Both the position numbers and the translations under genes were made by a program. Source: Thauera sedimentorum (GTDB taxonomy: Bacteria; Pseudomonadota; Gammaproteobacteria; Burkholderiales; Rhodocyclaceae). From it: a stretch of 64,000 bases of DNA. Location: NCBI RefSeq assembly GCF_014489115.1, contig NZ_JACTAH010000002.1:434001-498000 (forward strand), in the 5' to 3' direction. Under the pieces are notes generated by a model that was not told the DNA's origin, did not search any database, and saw nothing but the letters and a program-made list of their open reading frames with translations. Every line of letters starts with the position of its first letter. The first letter of the stretch is position 1. Below, piece after piece: positions 52,496 through 60,202 of this stretch.

Positions 52496-53458
52496 ATGAA
52501 CACCAAGGCCTTTGCCTCGCAGGCGGACCTGGAAGAGAAGCAGATCAGCTGGGACAAGCTGTCGGACAACGCCTACGCCTACACCGCCGAGGGCGACCCC
52601 AATACCGGCGTGATCATCGGCGACGACGCGGTGATGATCATCGACGCCACCGCCACCCCGGTGATGGCGCAGGGCGTGATCGCCAAGGTGCGCGAGATCA
52701 CCGACAAGCCGATCAAGTACGTGGTGCTCACCCACTACCACGCGGTGCGCGTGCTGGGCGCCTCCGGCTACAAGGACGAGGGCCTGGAGCAGATCATCGC
52801 CAGCCAGGACACCTACGACCTGATCGTCGAGCGCGGCCAGCAGGACATGGATTCCGAGATCGGTCGCTTCCCGCGTCTCTTCAACGCGGTGGAAAGCGTA
52901 CCCGGACTCACCTGGCCGACGATTACCTTCCAGGGCGAGATGACCCTGTGGCTGGGCAAGCTGGAAGTGAAGATCAAGCAGGTCGGCCGCGGCCATACCA
53001 AGGGCGACACCATCGTGTATCTGCCTTCGCAGTCGATCTGCTTCTCCGGCGACCTGGTGGAAGCCGACGCCGCCTGCTACACCGGCGACGCCTACCTGGC
53101 CGACTGGCCGCAGACCCTGGACAACCTGGCGGCGATGAACTTCCAGAAGCTCGTCCCGGGGCGCGGCCCGGCGCTGATGACGCCGGAGCGCGTGCAGGCC
53201 GGCCTGGCCTACACCCGCGACTTCGTGTCCACCTTGTACACCAGCGCGCAGGAAGCGGTGGCCAAGGGCTACGACCTGAAGGCCACCATGGCGCACACCC
53301 GCAGGAACATGGACCCGAAGTTCGGCCAGGTCTTCATCTACGAACACTGCCTGCCCTTCGACGTGACCCGCGCGCACGACGAGGCCAGCGGCATCCGCGA
53401 CCCGCGCATCTGGACCGCGGAACGCGACCAGCAGATGTGGCACGCGCTGCAGGAGTGA
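52496..53458 (+). CDS. Metallo-beta-lactamase-fold protein with a degenerate metal motif
   Basis: A 320-residue MBL-fold protein. The usual HxHxDH motif reads LTHYHAVRVLGAS, so the Asp and third His are missing. Other positions remain: VGRGHTKGDTIVYLP and ICFSGDLVEADAACYTGDAY. It may bind a single metal. An AGAGGAG site precedes the ATG. It is the first gene of the operon under the IclR regulator; a ring-fission-product or thioester hydrolase role is guesswork. Confidence 0.82.
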   Translation: MNTKAFASQADLEEKQISWDKLSDNAYAYTAEGDPNTGVIIGDDAVMIIDATATPVMAQGVIAKVREITDKPIKYVVLTHYHAVRVLGASGYKDEGLEQIIASQDTYDLIVERGQQDMDSEIGRFPRLFNAVESVPGLTWPTITFQGEMTLWLGKLEVKIKQVGRGHTKGDTIVYLPSQSICFSGDLVEADAACYTGDAYLADWPQTLDNLAAMNFQKLVPGRGPALMTPERVQAGLAYTRDFVSTLYTSAQEAVAKGYDLKATMAHTRRNMDPKFGQVFIYEHCLPFDVTRAHDEASGIRDPRIWTAERDQQMWHALQE

Positions 53459-53557
53459 GCGCCGCGCGGACGGAATCCGACCAACAGGGTTGATGGACGA
53501 ATCCGGCGACACGCCCGACAGAAGGCGGCCCGGCAGGAACGACAAGGAGGAGACACC

Positions 53558-55225
53558 GTGCTGAGCACGTATCAATACCCGAAGTACGCCTACCGGCGCC
53601 CGCCGGAACTGGCCGAGGCCCGCGAAGGGCATTACCCGGTGGTGGTGGTGGGCGCCGGCCCGGTGGGGCTGGCGGCAGCCATCGACCTCGGCATGCAGGG
53701 CACCCCGGTGCTGTTGCTCGACGACGACGACACCGTTTCCATCGGTTCACGCGGCGTGTGCTACGCCAAGCGCGCGCTGGAGGTGCTGGACCGCCTGGGC
53801 TGCGGCGAAGAGATGGTGGAGAAGGGCGTGTCCTGGAACGTGGGCCGCACCTTCTTCCGCGAGCAGGAAGTGTTCAACTTCAACCTCTGCCCCGAGCCGG
53901 ACCACCACCGTCCGGGCATGATCAACCTGCAGCAGTACTACCTCGAGGAGTACATGGTCCGCCGCGCCGAGGCGGTGGGCAACATCGACCTGCGCTGGAA
54001 GAACAAGGTGATCGCGGTCACTCCGGGCGAGGACAAAGTCACGCTGCGGGTCGAGACCCCTGACGGCGCCTACACGCTGACCACCGACTGGCTGATCGTC
54101 GGCGACGGCGCACGCAGCCCGATCCGCCACATGCTGGGCCTGGAGGTGGAAGGCAAGATCTTCATGGACCGCTTCCTGATCGCCGACGTGGTGATGAAGG
54201 CCGACTACCCGGCGGAGCGCTGGTTCTGGTTCGACCCGCCCTTCCACCCCGGCCAGTCGGTGCTGCTGCACAAGCAGGCCGACAACGTCTGGCGCATCGA
54301 CTTCCAGCTCGGCTGGAACGTCGACCCCGAAGAGGAGAAGAAGCCCGAGAAGGTGCTCCCGCGCATCAAGGCCATGCTCGGCGACGAGCGCGAGTTCGAG
54401 CTCGAATGGGTGAGCATCTACACCTTCCAGTGCCGCCGCATGAACGACTTCCGCCACGGCCGGGTGCTCTTCGTCGGCGACGCCGCCCACCAGGTCTCGC
54501 CCTTCGGCGCCCGCGGGGCGAACTCCGGCATCCAGGACACCGACAACCTGGTGTGGAAGCTCAAGCTGGTGATGGAGGGCAAGGCGCCGTCCACGCTGCT
54601 CGACACCTATTCGACTGAGCGCACCTTCGGCGCGGACGAGAACATCATGAACTCGACCCGCTCGACCGACTTCATCACCCCCAAGAGCGCGGTCAGCAAG
54701 ACCTTCCGCAACGCGGTGCTGGGCCTGGCGGAGCACTACCCCTTTGCGCGCGCGCTGGTCAATTCCGGGCGCCTGTCGGTGCCCTGCTTCCTCACCGATT
54801 CACGGCTGAACACGCCGGACAGCGACGCTTTCGGCGGCCAGATGGTGCCCGGCGCACCGATGGACGACGCCCCGGTCGGCACCGCCGACGGCCACGACTG
54901 GCTGCTGCAGGTGCTGGGCAACCGCTTCCAGTTGCTCTACTACGTGGAAGACGCCGCTGCGCTGGACGCCGCCACCGCCGGCACGCTGGCCGGCCTGGCC
55001 GACGGGCCGATTCCGGTGCAGTCCCTGGTGGTGGCCGCCCGCGGCAGCGCGCCGATGGGGCTGGCCACGGTGATCGACACCAAGGGCCGCATCCGCGAAC
55101 GCTACGACCTGCAGCCGGGCACCGCCTACCTGGCGCGCCCCGACCAGCACGTCGCCGCGCGCTGGCGCAAGCTCGATGCCGCCGCAGTGCGCGCGGCGCT
55201 CGCCCGCGCCACCTGCAACGCCTGA
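53558..55225 (+). CDS. FAD-dependent aromatic monooxygenase (MhpA/PheA-like)
   Basis: A 555-residue class A flavin monooxygenase. FAD motifs: VVVGAGPVGLAAAIDLG (residues about 30-46), DG motif DWLIVGDGARSPIRHML, and GD motif RVLFVGDAAHQVSPFGARGA. A C-terminal thioredoxin-like domain (about 440-550) is present as in MhpA-type hydroxylases. It probably ortho- or para-hydroxylates a phenolic acid. Translation starts with GTG after AAGGAGGAG. DUF2783 follows by 14 bp. Confidence 0.9.
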   Translation: MLSTYQYPKYAYRRPPELAEAREGHYPVVVVGAGPVGLAAAIDLGMQGTPVLLLDDDDTVSIGSRGVCYAKRALEVLDRLGCGEEMVEKGVSWNVGRTFFREQEVFNFNLCPEPDHHRPGMINLQQYYLEEYMVRRAEAVGNIDLRWKNKVIAVTPGEDKVTLRVETPDGAYTLTTDWLIVGDGARSPIRHMLGLEVEGKIFMDRFLIADVVMKADYPAERWFWFDPPFHPGQSVLLHKQADNVWRIDFQLGWNVDPEEEKKPEKVLPRIKAMLGDEREFELEWVSIYTFQCRRMNDFRHGRVLFVGDAAHQVSPFGARGANSGIQDTDNLVWKLKLVMEGKAPSTLLDTYSTERTFGADENIMNSTRSTDFITPKSAVSKTFRNAVLGLAEHYPFARALVNSGRLSVPCFLTDSRLNTPDSDAFGGQMVPGAPMDDAPVGTADGHDWLLQVLGNRFQLLYYVEDAAALDAATAGTLAGLADGPIPVQSLVVAARGSAPMGLATVIDTKGRIRERYDLQPGTAYLARPDQHVAARWRKLDAAAVRAALARATCNA

Positions 55226-55239
55226 AGGAGCCCGCATCC

Positions 55240-55464
55240 ATGGCACTCAACACCCAACCCAACTTCTTCGAGCCGGGCCAGCACTACTTCCGCAGCTTCA
55301 GCCCGGGCGACGACTTCTACGAACTGCTGATCGACACCCACCGCGATCTGACCGACGAGCAGAGCGCGCAGGTGAACGCCCGCCTCATCCTGCTGCTCGC
55401 CAACCACATCGGCGACATCTCGGTGCTGCGCGAGGCGATGAAGATCGCGCGCGAAGGGGTCTAG
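55240..55464 (+). CDS. DUF2783 small protein
   Basis: A 74-residue protein: NFFEPGQHYFRSFSPGDDFY and LTDEQSAQVNARLILLLANH. The family is found beside flavin monooxygenases of this type. Function is unknown; a small accessory subunit of the monooxygenase is plausible. Confidence 0.82.
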   Translation: MALNTQPNFFEPGQHYFRSFSPGDDFYELLIDTHRDLTDEQSAQVNARLILLLANHIGDISVLREAMKIAREGV

Positions 55465-55484
55465 CGCAGTATCGCCAATAGGAA

Positions 55485-55510
55485 GCCCCCTCCCCTTCAA
55501 GGGGAGGGGC
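55485..55510. repeat. CTTGAAG palindrome, lone copy E
   Basis: GCCCCCTCCCCTTCAAGGGG followed by AGGGGC. A single palindrome sits between the DUF2783 and VOC genes; it could form a stem-loop inside the operon mRNA. Confidence 0.8.
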
Positions 55511-55537
55511 GCACCACGAACACCCGGAGGTAACCCC

Positions 55538-56083
55538 ATGCTGGTCAACAAGATCCACCACGTCGCCTACCGCTGCAAGGACGCGCTGGAAACCGCGCGC
55601 TGGTACGAAAAGCACCTGGACATGAAGCTGGTGCTGTCCATCGCCGAGGACGCCGTGCCCTCCACCGGCGAGCCGGACCCCTACATGCACATCTTCCTCG
55701 ACGCCGGCAGCGGCAACATCCTCGCCTTCTTCGAACTGCCCACCCGCGCGCCGATGGGCCGCGACCAGAACACCCCGGCGTGGACCCAGCACCTGGCGCT
55801 GGAAGTCGAGTCGATGGAAGTGCTGCTCGCCACCAAGGCCCGCCTGGAAGCGGCCGGCGTCGAGGTGGTCGGCCCCACCGACCACGCGCTGTTCCAGTCC
55901 ATCTACTTCTACGACCCCAACGGCCACCGCCTGGAACTGGCCGCCAACACCCTGCGCCCGGGCATGCTGGAAGCGCTCGACAAGGTGAAGTGGGAGATGC
56001 TGGAAGAGTGGGCCAAGACCAAGAAGGCGCCCAAGCACGCGGCCTGGATGCACGACGGCCGCTACAAGACGATGTTCAACTGA
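55538..56083 (+). CDS. VOC-family protein, candidate dioxygenase or glyoxalase-like enzyme
   Basis: A 181-residue vicinal-oxygen-chelate protein. Possible 2-His-1-Glu ligands are in NKIHHVAYRCKD, WTQHLALEVESME and DPNGHRLELAAN. It has one betaalphabetabetabeta pair plus a C-terminal helical tail (KWEMLEEWAKTKKAPKHAAW). In the operon, no classical homogentisate or gentisate dioxygenase is present, so this may be the ring-cleaving enzyme; a lactoylglutathione-lyase-like isomerase is the alternative. Confidence 0.8.
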   Translation: MLVNKIHHVAYRCKDALETARWYEKHLDMKLVLSIAEDAVPSTGEPDPYMHIFLDAGSGNILAFFELPTRAPMGRDQNTPAWTQHLALEVESMEVLLATKARLEAAGVEVVGPTDHALFQSIYFYDPNGHRLELAANTLRPGMLEALDKVKWEMLEEWAKTKKAPKHAAWMHDGRYKTMFN

Positions 56084-56134
56084 GCGCCCTCCCGGATTAC
56101 GCTACGCTGCATCCGGGCGACGGACGCTGGTTCG

Positions 56135-56304
56135 CTCCCTCCCCTTCAAGGGGAGGGCCGGGGTGGGGATGGGTTTGTGCGAGCGTCTAGCGAAACCCAT
56201 CCCCCTCCTGTCTGGAGGGCTGGCTTTACACAGCCAGCCCGCTCAGCCGGCGTCAAGCTATGCTTGACGAAACCCCGCCCTCGCCCCCCTTGAAGGGGGA
56301 GGAA
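56135..56304. repeat. Composite CTTGAAG-palindrome repeat, copy C (inverted)
   Basis: It is in reverse orientation relative to copies A and B: palindrome, GGGGTGGGGATGGGTTTG, AAACCCATCCCCCTCCTG, AGCCAGCCCGCTCAGCCGGC, then the second palindrome. It fills most of the 318-bp gap between the VOC and hydrolase genes. Confidence 0.88.
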
Positions 56305-56401
56305 CGCTGAAACAAGCGACCGTAGCCTGAATGTGGCCGCAGGCTGAGCCCAGGAACATCGCCGCACCCCCACTCACGCCCCCAACAAGGAGACCCCACC
56401 C

Positions 56402-57418
56402 GTGAAACTCGCCACCATCAAGCACGGCGGCCGCGACGGTACGCTGGTCGTGGTCAGCCGCGACCTCAGCCGCTGCCAGGCCGTGGCCGGCATCGCGCGC
56501 ACGCTGCAGGCCGCGCTGGATGACTGGGACGACGTCGCCCCGCAGCTGGAGCTGGTGTACGACATGCTCAACGGCGGCCACGCCCGCCACGCCATGCCCT
56601 TCGACCCGGCGATGTGCCATTCGCCGCTGCCGCGCGCCTACCAGTGGGCGGACGGTTCGGCCTACATCAACCACGTGGAGCTGGTGCGCCGCGCGCGTGG
56701 CGCCGAGTTGCCGCCGGAATTTCACACTGATCCGCTGATGTACCAGGGCGGCTCCGACAGCTTCGTCGGCCCGCGCGACGACATCGTCGCCGCCAGCGAG
56801 GACTGGGGCATCGACTTCGAGGCCGAGGTGGCGGTGGTCACCGGCGACGTGACTATGGGCGCCACGCCGGAACAATGCGCCGGGGCGATCCGCCTGCTGA
56901 TGCTGGTCAATGACGTGTCCTTGCGCAACCTGATCCCGGCCGAGCTCGCCAAGGGCTTCGGCTTCTTCCAGTCCAAGCCGGCCTCGGCCTTCAGCCCGGT
57001 GGCAGTCACCCCGGACGAGCTGGGCGTGGCCTGGCGCGACGGCAAGCTGCACCGCCCGCTGGAAGTCGAGCTCAACGGCCAGCCCTTCGGCAAGCCCGAT
57101 GCCGGCGTGGACATGACCTTTTCCTTCCCGCAACTGGTCGCCCATGTGGCCAAGACCCGCGAGCTGGAAGCCGGCTCCATCATCGGCTCGGGCACGGTGT
57201 CCAACAAGCAGGGCGGACTGTACGGCTCCAGCATCGCCAACGGCGGGGTGGGCTACTGCTGCCTGGCCGAGGTGCGCATGTACGAGACCATCGAAGGCGG
57301 CAAGCCGGCCACGCCCTTCATGCGCTTCGGCGACCGGGTGAAGATCGAGATGCACGACGAGCGCGGACAGAGCATCTTCGGCGCCATCGAGCAGAAAGTG
57401 GCGCCGCTGGCGCGCTGA
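56402..57418 (+). CDS. Fumarylacetoacetate hydrolase-family protein
   Basis: A 338-residue FAH-fold hydrolase. Metal and active-site regions: YQGGSDSFVGPRDDI, DWGIDFEAEVAVVTGDV, MLVNDVSLRNLIPAELAKGF and GSGTVSNKQGGLYG. It would hydrolyse fumarylacetoacetate or fumarylpyruvate to fumarate plus acetoacetate or pyruvate. It starts with GTG at 56402; the isomerase follows by 7 bp. Confidence 0.9.
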   Translation: MKLATIKHGGRDGTLVVVSRDLSRCQAVAGIARTLQAALDDWDDVAPQLELVYDMLNGGHARHAMPFDPAMCHSPLPRAYQWADGSAYINHVELVRRARGAELPPEFHTDPLMYQGGSDSFVGPRDDIVAASEDWGIDFEAEVAVVTGDVTMGATPEQCAGAIRLLMLVNDVSLRNLIPAELAKGFGFFQSKPASAFSPVAVTPDELGVAWRDGKLHRPLEVELNGQPFGKPDAGVDMTFSFPQLVAHVAKTRELEAGSIIGSGTVSNKQGGLYGSSIANGGVGYCCLAEVRMYETIEGGKPATPFMRFGDRVKIEMHDERGQSIFGAIEQKVAPLAR

Positions 57419-57425
57419 ACCGGCC

Positions 57426-58070
57426 ATGAAGCTCTACACCTACTTCCGCTCCTCGGCCGCCTTCCGGGTGCGCATCGCGCTCAATCTCAAGGGCCTGCCC
57501 TATGACGCGGTGCCGGTGCACCTGGCCCGCAACGGCGGCGAGCAGCGCCAACCGGACTACCTGGCGTTGAACCCGGCCGGGCTGGTACCGGCGCTGGAAG
57601 ACGGCGGCCAGGTGCTCACCCAGTCACTGGCGATCATCGAGTACCTGGACGAAACCCACCCGGCGCCCGCGCTGCTGCCCGGCGACGCGCTGGGGCGCGC
57701 GCGCATCCGCGCGCTGGCCCAGGCCATCGCCTGTGACATCCATCCGATCAACAACCTGCGCGTGCTGCAGTACCTGAGCCGCGAACTGGGGGTGACGGAC
57801 GAGCAGAAGAACGCCTGGTACCGTCACTGGGTGGAAAGCGGTCTCGCCGCGGTGGAAGCGATGCTTCAGCAGCAGCCCCGCAGCGGGCGCTTCTGCTTTG
57901 GCGACACGCCCACGCTGGCCGACATCTGCCTGGTGCCGCAGGTGTTCAACGCGCGCCGCTTCAACTGCAACACCGCCCACATCCCCACGGTGATGCGCAT
58001 CGTCGAAGCCTGCGAGGCGCTGGAAGCCTTCCGCCTGGCCGCACCGGCCCAGCAGCCCGACGCGGAGTAA
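57426..58070 (+). CDS. maiA: Maleylacetoacetate/maleylpyruvate isomerase (zeta-class GST)
   Basis: A 214-residue zeta-class GST. The signature SSAAFRVRIALNLKGLPYD is present, with the glutathione site QSLAIIEYLDETHP. It isomerises the maleyl ring-fission product to the fumaryl form, the substrate of the preceding hydrolase. It ends the catabolic operon. Maleylacetoacetate (homogentisate path) and maleylpyruvate (gentisate path) cannot be told apart here. Confidence 0.92.
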   Translation: MKLYTYFRSSAAFRVRIALNLKGLPYDAVPVHLARNGGEQRQPDYLALNPAGLVPALEDGGQVLTQSLAIIEYLDETHPAPALLPGDALGRARIRALAQAIACDIHPINNLRVLQYLSRELGVTDEQKNAWYRHWVESGLAAVEAMLQQQPRSGRFCFGDTPTLADICLVPQVFNARRFNCNTAHIPTVMRIVEACEALEAFRLAAPAQQPDAE

Positions 58071-58089
58071 GCCGCACCGGCAATCACCG

Positions 58090-58190
58090 CATCGGGCGGC
58101 GGCACGGCCCGATCGCGGCCAAGGCCGCTCCTACCGCCGAACCATGGCCGCCACGCCCTGTAGGAGCGGCCTTGGCCGCGATAGCAGCGG
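58090..58190. repeat. REP arms in back-to-back order, copy 7
   Basis: A right arm (58112-58134, ATCGCGGCCAAGGCCGCTCC...) comes first and a left arm (58159-58182) second, so the order is reversed relative to other copies. This may be the junction of two neighbouring elements that lost their outer arms. It follows the catabolic operon. Confidence 0.85.
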
Positions 58191-58233
58191 CCGGGTCACC
58201 CGCGACAGGGCCGCAGCCCTCTCGACACCCCGC

Positions 58234-58569
58234 TCACACGCCCCAGACCACCGGCACGCCGTCCTTGATCGAGAACTCCAGCATTTCGAGCAGCGGCCAG
58301 GCACGCTGGGCAAGGTTCACCGGCGCCGCCATGCCGCTGCGGCCGGCCTCGCGCGCTTCCTCTTCATCCTCTTCGGTCTGCGCCGCGGCGCGGGCCTTTT
58401 CCTCTTCGATCAGCGCACGCAGGCGGGCGGCCGCTTCCGGCAGCTGCTCCACGGTGACGATGCCCTTGGCGTCGGCCGCATCCTTGCCCATCGCGGCGAT
58501 CAGCTTCTTCCCCACGTCGCCGAACATGATCACGTCGGCGGCGGCATCGGACTTGAATACGATCAGCAT
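58234..58569 (-). CDS. DUF1840 protein
   Basis: A 111-residue protein: LIVFKSDAAADVIMFGDVGK at the N-terminus, an acidic helix (EEEKARAAAQTEEDEEEARE) and QRAWPLLEMLEFSIKDGVPV at the end, matching DUF1840. Function is unknown. It lies 18 bp after hpt. Confidence 0.85.
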   Translation of the reverse strand: MLIVFKSDAAADVIMFGDVGKKLIAAMGKDAADAKGIVTVEQLPEAAARLRALIEEEKARAAAQTEEDEEEAREAGRSGMAAPVNLAQRAWPLLEMLEFSIKDGVPVVWGV

Positions 58570-58587
58570 GTCACTCTCCCCTCTGGC

Positions 58588-59145
58588 TCACAGGCCTTTG
58601 ACCGCGTAGATGCCCGGCGCGTTGCGCCAGTAGCCCTTGTAGTCCATGCCGCAGCCGAACAGGAAGCGGTCGGCGATGTCCAGGCCGGTGAAGTCCGCCC
58701 GCATGCCCGGATAGGCCTTGCGGTCGTGCAGCTTGTGCACCAGCACCGCCGACAGCACCTCACGCGCGCCTTCCTCGCGCAGGTGCTCGATGATCGCCGC
58801 CAGGGTATGGCCTTCGTCGAGGATGTCGTCCAGCACCAGCACGCTGCGGTTGCGCAGGTCCTGGGTGGGACGCACCCGCCAGTCCAGCAGGGTGCCGTGG
58901 GTGGCCAGGCCGTAGCGCGTGGCGTGCAGGTAGGCGGTTTCCAGCGCAAAGGGCAGGCGCGGCAGCAGCCGGCCGCCGAAGATCAGCCCGCCGTTCATCA
59001 CCGTATACACCAGCGGATTGCTGTGTTCGAGCCGCGCGGTGATCTCGCCCGCCATGCGGTCCAGCGCCGCCTCCACCGCCGCCTCGTCGGCCAGGCAGTC
59101 GGCCTCCTCGCGCGCCCGGATGATTGCCTGCAGATCCACCGCCAT
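58588..59145 (-). CDS. hpt: Hypoxanthine-guanine phosphoribosyltransferase
   Basis: A 185-residue type I PRTase. The PRPP motif is VLVLDDILDEGHTLAAI; other family segments are TVMNGGLIFGGRLLPRL and DFTGLDIADRFLFGCGMDYK. It salvages hypoxanthine and guanine. It is divergent from the pilin operon. Confidence 0.9.
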   Translation of the reverse strand: MAVDLQAIIRAREEADCLADEAAVEAALDRMAGEITARLEHSNPLVYTVMNGGLIFGGRLLPRLPFALETAYLHATRYGLATHGTLLDWRVRPTQDLRNRSVLVLDDILDEGHTLAAIIEHLREEGAREVLSAVLVHKLHDRKAYPGMRADFTGLDIADRFLFGCGMDYKGYWRNAPGIYAVKGL

Positions 59146-59265
59146 ACCGCCTTCCTCGTCTCGTCCGTTGGTCAGCGCGGATTCTAGCCCGGATCGTCCG
59201 CTGCAGGCCTCCGGGCCTCGACTGCGCGCCAGGTGAGAACTACGTCACGCCCATCCCGGGGCGCA

Positions 59266-59293
59266 CTCACGGTTCTCTCACGTTTCTCTCACG
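59266..59293. promoter_or_regulatory. Three CTCACG direct repeats at 11-bp spacing upstream of the pilin operon
   Basis: CTCACG occurs at 59266, 59277 and 59288, separated by GTTCT and TTTCT, so each unit is one helical turn. This looks like an array for a response regulator or another activator. No clear -35/-10 pair was identified; the first pilin ATG is 96 bp downstream. Confidence 0.5.
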
Positions 59294-59388
59294 CTCGCTG
59301 GCTATCGTTCGCGCCGATCGCAATCAGGGAGCCCGCGTGTCCGTGCCCCCTGCTCGTGGCCTCGCTAACGAACGGAAGGTGCGTACAC

Positions 59389-60177
59389 ATGAAGATGAGT
59401 TTCCACAGGTCGTCGCAAGGCGGCTTCACGCTGGTCGAGATGGCAGTCGTGCTGGTCATCATCGGCCTGATCCTCGGCGCGGTGATGATCGGCAAGGACG
59501 TTCAGCGCAACGCCGAGTACGCCAAGATCAAGCAGAAGTTCATCGACCAGTGGGTGGTGGCCTACAACGCCCACGTGCAGCGCACCGGGGTGGTGCCGGG
59601 CGACAACCAGACCCAGCCGCAGCTGATGGTCAATGGCGCCAACTTCCTGACCAACGTCGGGGCCTCGGGCGGCAACATGACCAACGTCGCCGAGCCCAAT
59701 GCCATCTGCCAGGGCGGCCCGGCTGCCGGCATGACGCGCGGCGCCACCACCACCAACACCGACTTCATGCTGCGCCCCCTCATGCAGCGCGCCGGCGTGC
59801 GCATGCCCCCGGGTCGCGCCGAAGGCCAGGAAGACCGCTACGTCTATCTGGACTCCAACGGCAACCCGCAGGAGATCAAGGTCTGCTTCCAGTGGAACCG
59901 TCCGGGCCGCGACTCCGGCTCCGGCAACGTGATGGTGATCGCCGGCCTGACCCCCGACCTGGCGCGTTCGCTCGACCAGATGATCGACGGCAAGGCCGAC
60001 GAATGCGAGGGCATGTTCCGCCGCGAAGGCGTCACCTGCACCGGCAACAACCAGCCCGGCGCGCAGTGGAACGCCGACAACACCCAGCAGGTGGGACTGG
60101 CCGCGAACGCAGCCGGCGCCAACCGCGACGAGGACCAGATCATCACCGTCGTCGCCCACTACAAGATGAACCAGTAA
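59389..60177 (+). CDS. Type IV prepilin-like protein 1
   Basis: A 262-residue prepilin. The type III signal GGFTLVEMAVVLVIIGLILG carries the cleavage Gly, N-methylated Phe and Glu5; the leader is 14 residues. A long globular domain contains four Cys and the conserved block RAGVRMPPGRAEGQEDRYVY. It is much longer than PilA-type major pilins. It is followed by a paralogue and assembly proteins. I chose the ATG at 59389 because the signal sequence starts there. Confidence 0.88.
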   Translation: MKMSFHRSSQGGFTLVEMAVVLVIIGLILGAVMIGKDVQRNAEYAKIKQKFIDQWVVAYNAHVQRTGVVPGDNQTQPQLMVNGANFLTNVGASGGNMTNVAEPNAICQGGPAAGMTRGATTTNTDFMLRPLMQRAGVRMPPGRAEGQEDRYVYLDSNGNPQEIKVCFQWNRPGRDSGSGNVMVIAGLTPDLARSLDQMIDGKADECEGMFRREGVTCTGNNQPGAQWNADNTQQVGLAANAAGANRDEDQIITVVAHYKMNQ

Positions 60178-60202
60178 GCGCCTTGTGCGGAGATCTCCCG
60201 GA

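Noticed and set aside
14045..58190. CRISPR array based on the repeated GGAGCGGCCTTGG arms
   Set aside because: The repeats are isolated, palindromic pairs kilobases apart with no spacer array and no cas genes.
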